Counted from the stretch's first letter, positions 8,197 through 16,628 are shown. The stretch: 42,999 bases of DNA from Candidatus Alectryocaccomicrobium excrementavium (GCA_018716755.1 DVJN01000191.1:1-42999); one strand, 5' to 3'. Numbers and translations: made by a program. Notes: generated from the letters alone by a model not told the origin.

Positions 8197-8724
8197 ATGC
8201 ATCGCAATTCCATCCGCCGCCTCACGCTTACCGCCATGTTCATCGCCCTGGGCTATCTGCTGCCATTCTTGACGGGCCAGATTCCCCAGGTTGGCTCCAT
8301 GCTCAGTCCCATGCACATTCCCGCGCTGCTGTGTGGCTTTGTGTGCGGATGGCAATACGGGCTGGTGGCCGGAGCGATTATGCCGCTTTTGCGCAGTGTC
8401 ACGCTGGGTATGCCGCCCATGTTCCCGACCGCCGTGGCCATGGCCTTCGAACTGGCGGCTTATGGCTGTGCAGCGGGGCTTTTGTACCGCGCGTTTCCCA
8501 GGCGCATTGCCTTTGTGTATATTGCGCTGGTGCTATCCATGCTGGTCGGGCGCGCCGTATGGGGCCTGGTAACCGCCGTTTTGATGATGGCCACGGGCTC
8601 CTCCTTCACCACGCAGGCCTTTCTGGCGGGCGCTTTCGTCAATGCCTGGCCGGGTATTCTCCTGCACATTCTGGTCATCCCGCCCATTGTCGTGGGATTG
8701 CGCCGCGCAAAGCTGATGGACTGA
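8197..8724 (+). CDS. ECF transporter S-component, substrate unknown
   Basis: A 175-residue integral membrane protein with about five to six hydrophobic helices and no long soluble region, matching the substrate-binding subunit of energy-coupling-factor vitamin importers. Recognisable blocks are LTLTAMFIALGYLLPF, MLSPMHIPALLCGFVCG and PPMFPTAVAMAFELAAYG. It needs EcfA/A'/T partners, none of which are in this window. The start ATG 8197 follows GGAGGG; the track ORF begins far upstream of the promoter. A kinase gene follows after 25 bases, which suggests that the imported compound is phosphorylated on entry. Specificity cannot be read from the sequence. Confidence 0.8.
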   Translation: MHRNSIRRLTLTAMFIALGYLLPFLTGQIPQVGSMLSPMHIPALLCGFVCGWQYGLVAGAIMPLLRSVTLGMPPMFPTAVAMAFELAAYGCAAGLLYRAFPRRIAFVYIALVLSMLVGRAVWGLVTAVLMMATGSSFTTQAFLAGAFVNAWPGILLHILVIPPIVVGLRRAKLMD

Positions 8725-8749
8725 TAAAAGCAATGGAGCAACGATTCGC

Positions 8750-9793
8750 ATGAACACACTCAACGCCTTACGCATCCACATGCGGCGCTATCCGCAGAGT
8801 GAGCCGCAGGACTGGATCAAACTCCTGTACCAGGGCGAATTTGGCCCCGGCCATTTTGCGGAAACGGGCGCGGTTCTTGCGCGCCTGAAAGGTGAAATGG
8901 CCGCGCTCTCCCCGCGGGAAGACCAGCCCCTGTTTGAACCCATTGGCAATGGCTACGCCCGGCTGCACCTTGCGGCGGCCAAAAAAGCGGGGCTGCACCC
9001 GGAAACCATCTGCGGCCTGTTTTGCTATGCGGCCAACCATGCGCATGGCAGCATGGAAGCGTTCCACCACTGCCTGGATGCGCTGCCCGCTCTGGCCAAA
9101 ACGGATAGAGCAGATGAACTGCGCGCCCGAATTGCCGCCTATAAAGCCCAGGGCTGCCCATCCACGCACCACAGCGCCCGCTACGCGGCCGCCTACCAGC
9201 CGGCGTACCGGCTGGTTCCGCAAGCCGCCGCGCAATTCGCGGAAGTGTTCCTGCGCATCGACGCATTGCGCGCCAGCCAGCCCCATGTGATTGTATCGGT
9301 CGATGGCAACTGCGCTTCCGGCAAGAGCACGCTTTCCGCCCTGCTGGCGGAAGTATACGCCGCACGCCTGATCCGCGTTGACGACTTCTTTGTGCCGCCC
9401 GAGCAAAAAACGCCCGAGCGCATGGCAACGCCGGGCGGCAATGTCGATTATGAGCGGTTCTGGACGGCGATTGGCGCGCATCTGCACGACGAGGCTCCCT
9501 TCGCCTATCGCCCGTACAACTGCTTTACCGGCGCGCTCGATGCGCCCGTTACCGTGCTGCCCAACCGCCTGACCATTGTGGACGGCGTCTATGGCCAGCA
9601 TCCCACCCTGCGGCATTTGTACGATCTGAAGATCGTGCTTTCCATTGATCCCGCGCGCCAGAGCGCGCGCCTGCTCAAGCGCAATGGCGAGGCGCTGCAC
9701 AAGCGCTTCATCGCGGAGTGGATCCCGCTGGAAGAATTGTACCTCACCGGCACGCACGCGCGCGAGCGCGCTGACCTGGTTTATAGCGTATAA
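8750..9793 (+). CDS. uridine-kinase-like P-loop kinase with extra N-terminal domain
   Basis: A 347-residue protein. The C-terminal half resembles the uridine kinase/phosphoribulokinase family: Walker A GNCASGKST at residues 185-193, a following RVDDFF acidic motif, and a YRPYNCFTG segment like those contacting the acceptor. The first 160 residues are a helical domain (LLYQGEFGPGH, GLFCYAANHAHG) that I recognise only as recurring beside such kinases in Clostridia. ATG 8750 starts 25 bases after the ECF gene, and the preceding GGAGCAACGATTCGC serves as a ribosome binding site. The substrate may be a nucleoside or a vitamin alcohol brought in by the ECF protein; this is inference from context. 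Confidence 0.7.
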   Translation: MNTLNALRIHMRRYPQSEPQDWIKLLYQGEFGPGHFAETGAVLARLKGEMAALSPREDQPLFEPIGNGYARLHLAAAKKAGLHPETICGLFCYAANHAHGSMEAFHHCLDALPALAKTDRADELRARIAAYKAQGCPSTHHSARYAAAYQPAYRLVPQAAAQFAEVFLRIDALRASQPHVIVSVDGNCASGKSTLSALLAEVYAARLIRVDDFFVPPEQKTPERMATPGGNVDYERFWTAIGAHLHDEAPFAYRPYNCFTGALDAPVTVLPNRLTIVDGVYGQHPTLRHLYDLKIVLSIDPARQSARLLKRNGEALHKRFIAEWIPLEELYLTGTHARERADLVYSV

Positions 9794-9806
9794 CCTTTTT
9801 CACCTC

Positions 9807-9842
9807 GGCGCGCTTGACAGCGCGCCGGTTTCGTGGTATTGT
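9807..9842 (+). promoter_or_regulatory. promoter of folT with -35 inside an inverted repeat
   Basis: TTGACA (9814-9819), 17 bp, TATTGT (9837-9842). The -35 hexamer is exactly the 6-base loop of a perfect 7-bp inverted repeat GGCGCGC/GCGCGCC (9807-9826), which begins 14 bases after the kinase stop and could also serve as a weak terminator for it. Confidence 0.75.
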
Positions 9843-9859
9843 AAAACCTGCAATCCATT

Positions 9860-9982
9860 ACAGGCAGAGTAGGATTCCGCGCGTTGCGCGCCTTGCGCGC
9901 TGGAGTGCTTTCCGGACGGGGAGTTGCCGGGGAGACGAAGAGCTTTTCGCTCGCGGTGCGGAGTTCGCATCCCGCTGCCGCA
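9860..9982 (+). ncRNA. tetrahydrofolate (THF) riboswitch
   Basis: The leader matches the THF riboswitch in order: closing helix GGCAG (9863-9867) with CTGCC (9975-9979), the left conserved AGAGTAGG, the internal GGACGGGGAGTTGCC, then GACGAAGAG, TCGCGGTGCGG and GCATCCCGCTGCC. An extra GC-rich stem sits after the first conserved block. This class binds reduced folates and commonly controls folT or folE. Here it precedes a FolT-like ECF gene, with a terminator between them, consistent with shut-off when folate is plentiful. Confidence 0.9.
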
Positions 9983-10012
9983 TGAAGAGGCTTTTGAAGG
10001 ACACTTCAGGCT

Positions 10013-10050
10013 CCTGCTATGCGGCCGCGCCGCAGGGCAGGCGCTTTTTT
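10013..10050 (+). terminator. riboswitch-controlled terminator
   Basis: CCTGC...GCAGG with an inner GCGGC/GCCGC pairing is followed by GCGCTTTTTT. It lies between the riboswitch and folT, as expected for transcription attenuation. Confidence 0.8.
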
Positions 10051-10103
10051 GTGTGCCGTTCCTGTGGCAAATCGCGTTATCGCAGAAAGGACGGCCCAAC
10101 CCT

Positions 10104-10976
10104 ATGACCCAATCTTCCCTATCCATTCGCCGCATCGCGGTGAGCGCGCTGCTGATGAGCGTAGCGCTGGTGCTCAACACATTTTTTACCATCTATCTGC
10201 CCCTGTTCGGCGAAAACGGCGTGAGCGTGGGCATATCCGGCATTTTCTCCATGCTGCCCAGCGTGCTGTTCGGCCCGGGATACGGGGCGGCGGTCTCCGG
10301 CCTGAACGATTTGCTGGGCTATTTCATCAAGCCCATGGGCGCGTTCATGCCGCTCATCACGCTCACCGCCGCGCTGGGCGGCGCGCTGCGCGGATGGCTC
10401 TATTTCGCCTTTCGCAAGGCCCGGCCCGCCCGGGTGCGCGCGGCCATCATCGCGCTTTCCGCGCTGCTGCTCCTCGCCGGGCTATACGCCCTGTATTGTT
10501 TCCGCGCGGACGGCCTCGCGAACCTGTTCGCTGGAGAGGAAACCGTGGATCCCGCGCAAATGCACGCGCTCAGCCGCGTCTTGGCCGAGCGCGCCGCCGG
10601 GACCAAGGACCCTGCCGGCAACCTGGCGACCTATCGCACGCTCATCACCGGCGGCCTGTTCCTGTGCGCCGCGCTGGGGCTGTGCCTGCTGACGGCGGAC
10701 GCCATCGCCAGCAAGCGCGCGGCGGACGCGCAAGCGCAAACTGGTACGCTTGCGCTCACGCTCGCGGTGCTGCTCTCCGGCGTGATCGTCACCACACTCA
10801 ACACGGTAATCCTGCGCGAAACGGTTTACGCTTCCTGGAAAGTGTTTCCCTTCATCGCCATTTGGCTGCCGCGCCTGTTGGAAGAAATCCTGGTGGGCAC
10901 AGTGAAGGCTTGCCTGATGCTTCCCCTGCTGGCCGCTTTCCACCGCCAGAGCGCGCTGCGCCGCATCGCGCGATAG
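10104..10976 (+). CDS. folT: FolT-like ECF S-component for folate
   Basis: A 290-residue membrane protein of the ECF S-component family. The N-terminal part (ALVLNTFFTIYLPLFGENGVS, FSMLPSVLFGPGYGAAVSGLNDLLGYF) has the pattern of folate-type S-components. Residues of about 130-190 form a soluble insertion between helices, absent from short FolT proteins. Assignment to folate rests mainly on the THF riboswitch directly upstream. ATG 10104 is preceded by AGAAAGGA. No ATPase or T-component is nearby, so the protein probably shares a genome-wide ECF module. The gene is followed by a terminator region facing the opposite strand. Confidence 0.82.
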   Translation: MTQSSLSIRRIAVSALLMSVALVLNTFFTIYLPLFGENGVSVGISGIFSMLPSVLFGPGYGAAVSGLNDLLGYFIKPMGAFMPLITLTAALGGALRGWLYFAFRKARPARVRAAIIALSALLLLAGLYALYCFRADGLANLFAGEETVDPAQMHALSRVLAERAAGTKDPAGNLATYRTLITGGLFLCAALGLCLLTADAIASKRAADAQAQTGTLALTLAVLLSGVIVTTLNTVILRETVYASWKVFPFIAIWLPRLLEEILVGTVKACLMLPLLAAFHRQSALRRIAR

Positions 10977-11029
10977 CAAACCGGGCAAATTCTCGGCCGG
11001 CATTGCCGCGTTACACGAAAATGCGCTAA

Positions 11030-11072
11030 AAAAAGTCCTCCCTTTCGCAAAATGGAGCGAAAAAGGAGGCGT
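11030..11072 (-). terminator. terminator of the zinc-ribbon membrane protein gene
   Basis: On the minus strand the stem GCCTCCTTTTTCGC pairs with GCGAAAGGGAGG (one bulge) and is followed by ACTTTTTTT. On the plus strand no T-run follows. Confidence 0.75.
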
Positions 11073-11137
11073 ACCCTGTAATCAGGATGGAGAAGCGCCG
11101 CACACAGGCCGCTCAGGCTCCCCATGCGCGGCTTTTC

Positions 11138-11551
11138 TTATGCCTTTTTGCGGAAAGAATGCTTGCATTGCCCGCAATTCACCGTCACTTCGCCCACACC
11201 GCGTGGCAGGCGCAGCCGGGCGTGGCAATTGGGGCAGCGGAAATAGCGGTACTTTTTGCGGTTCTTCAGCCGGGTGCGCGCCTGGTTCACGCTGGTGCGC
11301 AGCTTTCGCGTCGCGGCCATATAGCGCGCATTTTCCTGCGAACGTTTTTCGCCATTGCGCGAATACATGCGAAAAATGGCCCAAATGTAAAGTGCCATGG
11401 CCAAAATGGAAAACAGGCCGAAGCGGGTGAACGCAGCGAGCAAAAACAAAACCAAGCCTGCAATGATGATCGCCTGCGAAAGCGAATCCGCGCCATACCG
11501 CCCGGCCATAAACCGCCGGAAACCCTCTTTGAATTTCTGCCAGAAGGACAT
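11138..11551 (-). CDS. membrane protein with C-terminal zinc ribbon
   Basis: A 137-residue protein. Two hydrophobic segments lie at about residues 28-60 (AIIIAGLVLFLLAAF and FSILAMALYIWAIF), then a basic stretch, and a terminal CPNC...CGQC zinc ribbon resembling the MJ0042 type. The start at ATG 11551 follows GAGGTGG; the six-codon longer track start lacks a site. Its function is unknown; proteins of this shape recur in Clostridia. The gene is transcribed in the same direction as the dcw cluster but is separated from ftsZ by a terminator. A TTGACA about 35 bases before the ATG has no good -10 partner. Confidence 0.75.
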   Translation of the reverse strand: MSFWQKFKEGFRRFMAGRYGADSLSQAIIIAGLVLFLLAAFTRFGLFSILAMALYIWAIFRMYSRNGEKRSQENARYMAATRKLRTSVNQARTRLKNRKKYRYFRCPNCHARLRLPRGVGEVTVNCGQCKHSFRKKA

Positions 11552-11645
11552 GCTAACCACCTCATCCAATAGAATACCCCATAAATGTCAACCCAGTATG
11601 AAGCAAACAGCGGTTTCCTGTGACAAATTCGCGAATTCGCGCACA

Positions 11646-11680
11646 CAAAAACCCCGGCTGGAAAGCCATCCAGCCAGGGT
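11646..11680 (-). terminator. terminator after ftsZ
   Basis: On the minus strand CCCTGGCTGGA pairs with TCCAGCCGGGG (one mismatch) and is followed by TTTTTG. It lies 16 bases after the ftsZ stop and closes the cluster. Confidence 0.85.
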
Positions 11681-11695
11681 ACAGATATCCGCTTT

Positions 11696-13060
11696 TTATT
11701 CGTCGTCCCTGCGCTTGAGGAAGCTGGGCACATCCGGCGTAAAGCCACGGCGCGGCTGCGCGCGATCCTCGCCATACCCATCGTCCTGATACACGCGTTC
11801 ATTCCGGCGCGGAGGCTGATAATTATCGCGGTCGTCGTAGCGGAAACGACCCGGCTGCGGCTCGCGGGAATAGCCGCCATCGCGATAGGAAGGCTGCTCA
11901 TCGCGATAGCCATAGCCATCGGCAGGCCTGCGGTTAAAGATCGGCGGAACCTGCACGCCACCCTGCGGCTGCGAATCGTAATAGCGATCCCTGCTATCGC
12001 GCACGGATTCACGCGGGCGTTCTTCCGGCACGCTCTGCTGCGCCTTGGGCGGCTCGGGCGCCGGTTCTGCCGCAACTGGCTCGGGCGCTTCCACCGTGGG
12101 GAACGGATCTTTTTCGAAGCCCGTCGCAATCACGGTGATGCGGACTTCGTCTTCCAGCGTTTCATCCGTGCCCACGCCAAAGATGATGTTCGCCTCCGGA
12201 TCGGCGGAATCGGTGATCCGCTGGGTAGCCTCGTTGATCTCCATGAGGGACAGGTCGCTGGCGCCGGTGATGTTGATCAGCACGGCGCGCGCACCATCGA
12301 TGGATGTTTCCAGCATGGGGCTGGAAATTGCCTGGTTAGCAGCGTCGAGCATGCGGTTTTCACCCTTACCGATGCCAATACCCATGTGCGCCAGCCCGCG
12401 GGACTGCATTACGGCGCGCACATCGGCAAAGTCCAGGTTGATCGTCGCTGGCAGCGCGATGAGGTCGGATATGCCCTGAATGCCCTGGCGAAGCGTATCG
12501 TCGGCAATGCGGAATGCCTCCGTCATGCTCGTGGCCTTGGTCACAACCTGCAACAAGCGGTCGTTGGGCACAACGACGAGCGTGTCCACATTGATTTTGA
12601 GCTGCTCAATGCCCGTTTCGGCATTCTGCATGCGCTTTTTGCCTTCGAACAGGAAGGGCTTGGAAACGACACCGATCGTGAGGATGCCCATATTGCGGGC
12701 GATTTCCGCAATGACGGGCGCTGCGCCAGTGCCCGTGCCGCCGCCCATGCCGCAGGTGACGAACACAAGATCGGATCCCTTGATCGCCTGGGCAACTTCC
12801 TCTCGGCTTTCCTCCGCCGCCTGGCGGCCAATCTCCGGATTCGCACCCGCGCCCAGCCCCTTGGTCAGCTTTTCGCCGATCTGGATTTTGGTAGGCGCTT
12901 TGGACAGCTGCAACGCCTGCTTGTCCGTATTCACCGCGATGAAATCCACGCCTTTCAGGCCCGCTTCCATCATGCGATTGACCGCGTTCGTCCCCGCGCC
13001 GCCCACGCCAACAACCTTTATCGACGCGAAATTACTCATTTCCACTTCAAACTCGAGCAC
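11696..13060 (-). CDS. ftsZ: cell division protein FtsZ
   Basis: Tubulin-like GTPase that forms the cytokinetic Z ring, 454 residues. The GTP-binding tubulin signature [10 protein letters not shown] lies near residue 108, with [13 protein letters not shown] at the N-terminus and the T7-loop region (NLDFADV) further on. Residues 325-440 are an unusually long disordered linker rich in Arg, Tyr, Asp, Gln and Pro. The C-terminal peptide [12 protein letters not shown] is the docking site for FtsA and other partners. GTG 13060 is preferred because AGGAGGA precedes it by seven bases; the ATG seven codons later is an alternative. It is the last gene of the dcw cluster, 38 bases after ftsA. Confidence 0.98.
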   Translation of the reverse strand: MLEFEVEMSNFASIKVVGVGGAGTNAVNRMMEAGLKGVDFIAVNTDKQALQLSKAPTKIQIGEKLTKGLGAGANPEIGRQAAEESREEVAQAIKGSDLVFVTCGMGGGTGTGAAPVIAEIARNMGILTIGVVSKPFLFEGKKRMQNAETGIEQLKINVDTLVVVPNDRLLQVVTKATSMTEAFRIADDTLRQGIQGISDLIALPATINLDFADVRAVMQSRGLAHMGIGIGKGENRMLDAANQAISSPMLETSIDGARAVLINITGASDLSLMEINEATQRITDSADPEANIIFGVGTDETLEDEVRITVIATGFEKDPFPTVEAPEPVAAEPAPEPPKAQQSVPEERPRESVRDSRDRYYDSQPQGGVQVPPIFNRRPADGYGYRDEQPSYRDGGYSREPQPGRFRYDDRDNYQPPRRNERVYQDDGYGEDRAQPRRGFTPDVPSFLKRRDDE

Positions 13061-13098
13061 AGGTCATCCTCCTCGTCTATGAATCGTCTCGTTGGTAA

Positions 13099-14307
13099 TT
13101 ATTTTTTCGCGAACATGCCCTTCAGTCCGCTCTTGAGCCTGCCAGGCAGGCTCTCATCCTGCGGGGTACGCTGCTCGATCGAATCAAACACCAGATCGAC
13201 CAGCCCGAGAATGCTCGTGTAATTGGGGGAATTCAGCTTGCCAGCCTTTGCTTCCGGCGCGCGCACAGGCCGGCCCAGCTTATTGGACAGGTATTCGCGC
13301 CCGCCATTCATCATGGCGATACCGCCGCCGGTGAGATAGATCAGCGAACGCGGACCCGTATATTCGGACGCCTCGCGCAGCGTCCGCTCAATGAGCGAGC
13401 ATTGCTCATTCAGGGATCGCTCAATTGCGTTCCGCGCGGCGTTGTGGGGAATCTGTATGCGGCTGCCATATTCGTCCGTCAGCACGATCGGCGCGTTCGA
13501 CGCGCCCTGTGCATCGGGGATCAACCGGAAATTGCGCTTGACCTGTTCCGCATCGCGCATGTCCAGCTGCAAATCGTAGGCGATATCCGCCGTGATATTG
13601 CCGCCGCCAAAGGGAAGCACCGCGTGATATACCGCCGCATCGCCCTCCACAACGGTAATTTCCGTGTTCAGATAGCCAGCGTCGATCAGCACGCACGTGC
13701 GGTCGCGCTCCTGCATCGGCAGCATGAGCAGCGTCTGCCCCAGCATGGGGGCCATGAACCCCAGCACCGTAATGCCCAGCATGTTCAAAAGCCTGCACAC
13801 ATCTTCCATAAAATCCGGATCCGCCAGGATAAAGGAAACCGAAGCGCGCAGGCGCTTGCCGCGAACATTGTGGATGGCCATGGTGTGCTTGCCGCCATCC
13901 ACCGAAAACCAGGCTGGGGAGCGATGAATGACCGTCGCCTGCGTATCGGCCAGGCGGAGCTTGTCCGCCGCCGCGTCCTGCACGGCGTCGCACTGCTCAT
14001 CGCCCACGCATTCGTTTGCGGAATTGATCGCCACCTCCGCTTCCGCCACGCGGATCTGGATATATTCGCACGGCACGCCCACATACACCGAGTGGATGCG
14101 CGTTTTCGCCTCCAGCTCCGCAGCGCTTATGGAATTGCGCACGGCTTCCGCCAGCAAGTCTGGCCGGTTCCAGACGCCGTTCTTATAGCCGTCGTAATAC
14201 ACCGAACCCGCCCCGATGATTTCGCACCGGGAAAAGCCGCCGCTCTCCGCGAAAACGGTGACGATCTTGGAAGTGCCGAATTCTATGGCTGCAGCTTGTG
14301 TTTTCAT
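13099..14307 (-). CDS. ftsA: cell division protein FtsA
   Basis: Actin-like membrane tether of the Z ring, 402 residues, somewhat shorter than B. subtilis FtsA. The phosphate-binding block AAIEFGTSKIV starts the protein, VLIDAGYLNTEI and TGGGIAMMNG supply the other nucleotide-site motifs, and the terminal GRLKSGLKGMFAKK is the expected amphipathic membrane-targeting helix. ATG 14307 follows GGAGGCAC. It has its own promoter in the 199-base gap after ftsQ and is followed closely by ftsZ. Confidence 0.93.
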   Translation of the reverse strand: MKTQAAAIEFGTSKIVTVFAESGGFSRCEIIGAGSVYYDGYKNGVWNRPDLLAEAVRNSISAAELEAKTRIHSVYVGVPCEYIQIRVAEAEVAINSANECVGDEQCDAVQDAAADKLRLADTQATVIHRSPAWFSVDGGKHTMAIHNVRGKRLRASVSFILADPDFMEDVCRLLNMLGITVLGFMAPMLGQTLLMLPMQERDRTCVLIDAGYLNTEITVVEGDAAVYHAVLPFGGGNITADIAYDLQLDMRDAEQVKRNFRLIPDAQGASNAPIVLTDEYGSRIQIPHNAARNAIERSLNEQCSLIERTLREASEYTGPRSLIYLTGGGIAMMNGGREYLSNKLGRPVRAPEAKAGKLNSPNYTSILGLVDLVFDSIEQRTPQDESLPGRLKSGLKGMFAKK

Positions 14308-14375
14308 GTGCCTCCATCGCCTGCCTTATCATGAGCGCGCGGCCCAAGCACAGCCACGTACCCATAGTATCTTAT

Positions 14376-14403
14376 ATTATACACAATTTCCCGCCTTTTG
14401 CAA
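14376..14403 (-). promoter_or_regulatory. internal dcw promoter before ftsA
   Basis: On the minus strand: TTGCAA, 16 bp, TATAAT, about 70 bases before the ftsA start. The gap also holds a hairpin at 14424-14460 (outer GACGA/TCGTC, inner AAGTT-TTCC-AACTT) with A/T runs between ftsQ and this promoter. This would allow ftsA-ftsZ to be expressed apart from the wall genes. Confidence 0.75.
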
Positions 14404-14506
14404 AGGGGGTACAGTGTACGTATGACGAAGTTTTTTATAAGTTTTCCAACTTTTTTCGTCCTCGCCGCTAAAATGAAGAACGAACCACGGCAGCAAGTGG
14501 CCGCCG

Positions 14507-15232
14507 TTAGGCGCGAAAATCCGCCTGCGTGCCGCTGCGCACATCCAGCCTGCCCTGCGTGATCCCGCGCGCCTGCAAGTCGTTCATGGCAGCGCCCGCC
14601 AGGAGCAGCTTGCCCGCCAGGTTTTCGCTGTCCCCCAGCATAACGACCATGCCGCTGCGCGCAACCAAATACATGTTGTCCGGATTTTCAACGTTTAATT
14701 CGGAAACCGCAGAGACCGCGTTTGCCTGGCGAATGGCCGCCAACGCAGCGCTCATTGCCTCCACCTGCCCCCGAACATCCGTTGCGATCGTGCTGCCCAC
14801 GGAATACCGCGTGGGCTTAACGCCCGTTACGTACACGAGCGTGTCGCCCGGTAGAGCATTGACCCGTTCCATCATCACGCCCTCGTCATCCAGCACCAGG
14901 ATCACGCCATAGCAGTCCACATACGCTCCGGGCGTGCGCTCCTCCACCGTAAGAACCACGGTATCTGGCAACTGCGTGGTGACGGAAAGCGGCTTGATCT
15001 TTCCATACGACGATAAGCTGTGCATGGCGTCCTGTGCGTTTACGCGGAAAATGCTGCCGCCAATCGATAACCCGCTCATGCGGATTATGTCTGCGTCAGA
15101 GAGATCCTGGTTGCCCTCCACTTCGATTTCCCGCACGACAAATACATTGCCCGCCAAAATGTAGAGCGCCAGCACGGCAACCAACGCCGCCACCAGCAAA
15201 AATCCCTTTGTTTCCCGCCGCCTGGATGCCAT
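14507..15232 (-). CDS. ftsQ: cell division protein FtsQ/DivIB
   Basis: A 241-residue bitopic protein. A short basic cytoplasmic head is followed by one membrane helix at about residues 11-30 (FLLVAALVAVLALYILAG) and a POTRA domain opening with VVREIEVEGNQDLSDADIIRMSG, then the beta domain. It bridges FtsL and the septal synthase in the divisome. Two starts are possible: ATG 15256 overlaps the murA stop as ATGA, while ATG 15232 stands ten bases behind AGGAGG. I prefer the second. No DivIC gene is adjacent. Confidence 0.9.
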   Translation of the reverse strand: MASRRRETKGFLLVAALVAVLALYILAGNVFVVREIEVEGNQDLSDADIIRMSGLSIGGSIFRVNAQDAMHSLSSYGKIKPLSVTTQLPDTVVLTVEERTPGAYVDCYGVILVLDDEGVMMERVNALPGDTLVYVTGVKPTRYSVGSTIATDVRGQVEAMSAALAAIRQANAVSAVSELNVENPDNMYLVARSGMVVMLGDSENLAGKLLLAGAAMNDLQARGITQGRLDVRSGTQADFRA

Positions 15233-15252
15233 GCCAAACCTGCCTCCTGTTC

Positions 15253-16500
15253 TCATTGAATCCTGCGTATATCCGCGCCCAGCGCGTTGAGCGCCTCGTC
15301 CAGCGCCTCATATCCCCGGTCGATGAGCGGAACGCCTTCCACCTCAGTCACGCCTTCCGCGCACAGCCCCGCGAGCGTGAGCGCTGCGCCGCCGCGCAAA
15401 TCCCGCGCGGCCACGCGCGCACCCGTAAGCCTGCCGCCGCGCACCACGGCCATGCGGTCGAAAAGGCGGATATCCGCGCCCATACAGCGCAGCTGCGGCG
15501 CGTGGCCAAAGCGGTTTTCAAACACATTTTCCACAATCACGCTGGTACCGCTGGCCACGCAGCACAACGCCATCATCTGCGCCTGCATATCGGTGGGAAA
15601 ACCCGGATACGGCTGCGTGCTCACCTCTATGGCGCTGAGCTTTTCCGGCGCGCGCAGGAAAATCCCCGTCTCCTGCGCTTCCACTTCGCACCCTGCACAG
15701 CGCAGCTTATCCAGCACTGCCGCCAGATCCGCGCCCCGCGCTCCAGATACTTCAATCTCCCCGCCCGTGATCGCGGCGGCAACGAGATATGTGCCCGCCA
15801 CAATGCGGTCGGGCACCGGCTCATAGCAGGCGCCATGCAGCCGTTCCACGCCCTCAATCACAATCCGGTCCGTTCCGGCGCCTTCGATCTTTGCGCCCAT
15901 GGCGTTCATAAAGCGCTGCAAATCGACAATCTCCGGTTCGCGCGCCGCGTTGAGAATGGCAGACCGGCCGGGCGCAAGCGCCGCCGCCATCATCACGTTT
16001 TCCGTCGCGCCCACGGATGGAAAATCCAGGTGCACTTCTCCTCCATGCAGGCGCGCGCCATCGCAATAGATCATGCCGTGCGCTTCCCGGAGGGAAACCC
16101 CCAGCGCGCGCAGTCCTTTCAGATGCAAATCGATGGGCCGCTGGCCAATTTCACAGCCGCCCGGGTATGTAACGGTCGCGCGGCGAAACCGTCCGAGAAT
16201 CGAACCCATCATAAAGATGGACGAGCGCAGAGATTTGGAAAGATGCCGCGGCATTTCCCAACCGGTCGCACCCGACGCGCCGATGGACACTTGCGCGCCT
16301 TCGCGTGAACACTGGCAGCCGAGGGTTTCCAAAATCGCCAGCATATTGTCCACATCCGCGATGCGTGGGCAATTTTGCACGATTACAGTTTCGTCCGTCA
16401 ATAGCGCTGCCGCCAGAATGGGCAACACCGCGTTTTTCGCGGCGCGCACGCGCGCCGTGCCGCCAATGCGCCGTCCCCCGGCTATGCGATATACGTCCAC
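15253..16500 (-). CDS. murA: UDP-GlcNAc 1-carboxyvinyltransferase MurA
   Basis: First committed enzyme of peptidoglycan synthesis; it transfers enolpyruvate from PEP to UDP-GlcNAc. At 415 residues it has family length. The active-site loop reads PGGCEIGQRPIDLH with Cys near residue 112, so it is the PEP-adduct-forming and in principle fosfomycin-sensitive form rather than the Asp variant. The N-terminal AAKNAVLPILAAALL carries the substrate-binding Lys-Asn pair. The start is GTG 16500 after GGGGGGTG. It sits in the place after ftsW where murG would be expected first in many clostridial clusters. Confidence 0.95.
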   Translation of the reverse strand: MDVYRIAGGRRIGGTARVRAAKNAVLPILAAALLTDETVIVQNCPRIADVDNMLAILETLGCQCSREGAQVSIGASGATGWEMPRHLSKSLRSSIFMMGSILGRFRRATVTYPGGCEIGQRPIDLHLKGLRALGVSLREAHGMIYCDGARLHGGEVHLDFPSVGATENVMMAAALAPGRSAILNAAREPEIVDLQRFMNAMGAKIEGAGTDRIVIEGVERLHGACYEPVPDRIVAGTYLVAAAITGGEIEVSGARGADLAAVLDKLRCAGCEVEAQETGIFLRAPEKLSAIEVSTQPYPGFPTDMQAQMMALCCVASGTSVIVENVFENRFGHAPQLRCMGADIRLFDRMAVVRGGRLTGARVAARDLRGGAALTLAGLCAEGVTEVEGVPLIDRGYEALDEALNALGADIRRIQ

Positions 16501-16628
16501 ATATCACACCCCCCATGATTCGCAGCCACACAATCAGGGTATGACCGGGACAGAAAACGCGTGCATGTGCGCCAGGGCGGATGTGCCGCCTTGCCGTCTA
16601 TAAAAATATCAACGCACGCCATCCAGCG
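16501..16628 (-). other. ftsW-murA intergenic gap, no murG
   Basis: 128 bases without a gene. A small GGCGG-CACAT-CCGCC hairpin and a short A/T stretch are seen. No remnant of murG is recognisable on either strand. Confidence 0.6.

Noticed and set aside
11570-11645. TTGACA before the zinc-ribbon membrane gene as a promoter
   Set aside because: No acceptable -10 hexamer at 15-19 bp; left unannotated.
16501-16628. Possible murG remnant between ftsW and murA
   Set aside because: 128 bases with no reading frame or residue pattern resembling MurG on either strand.
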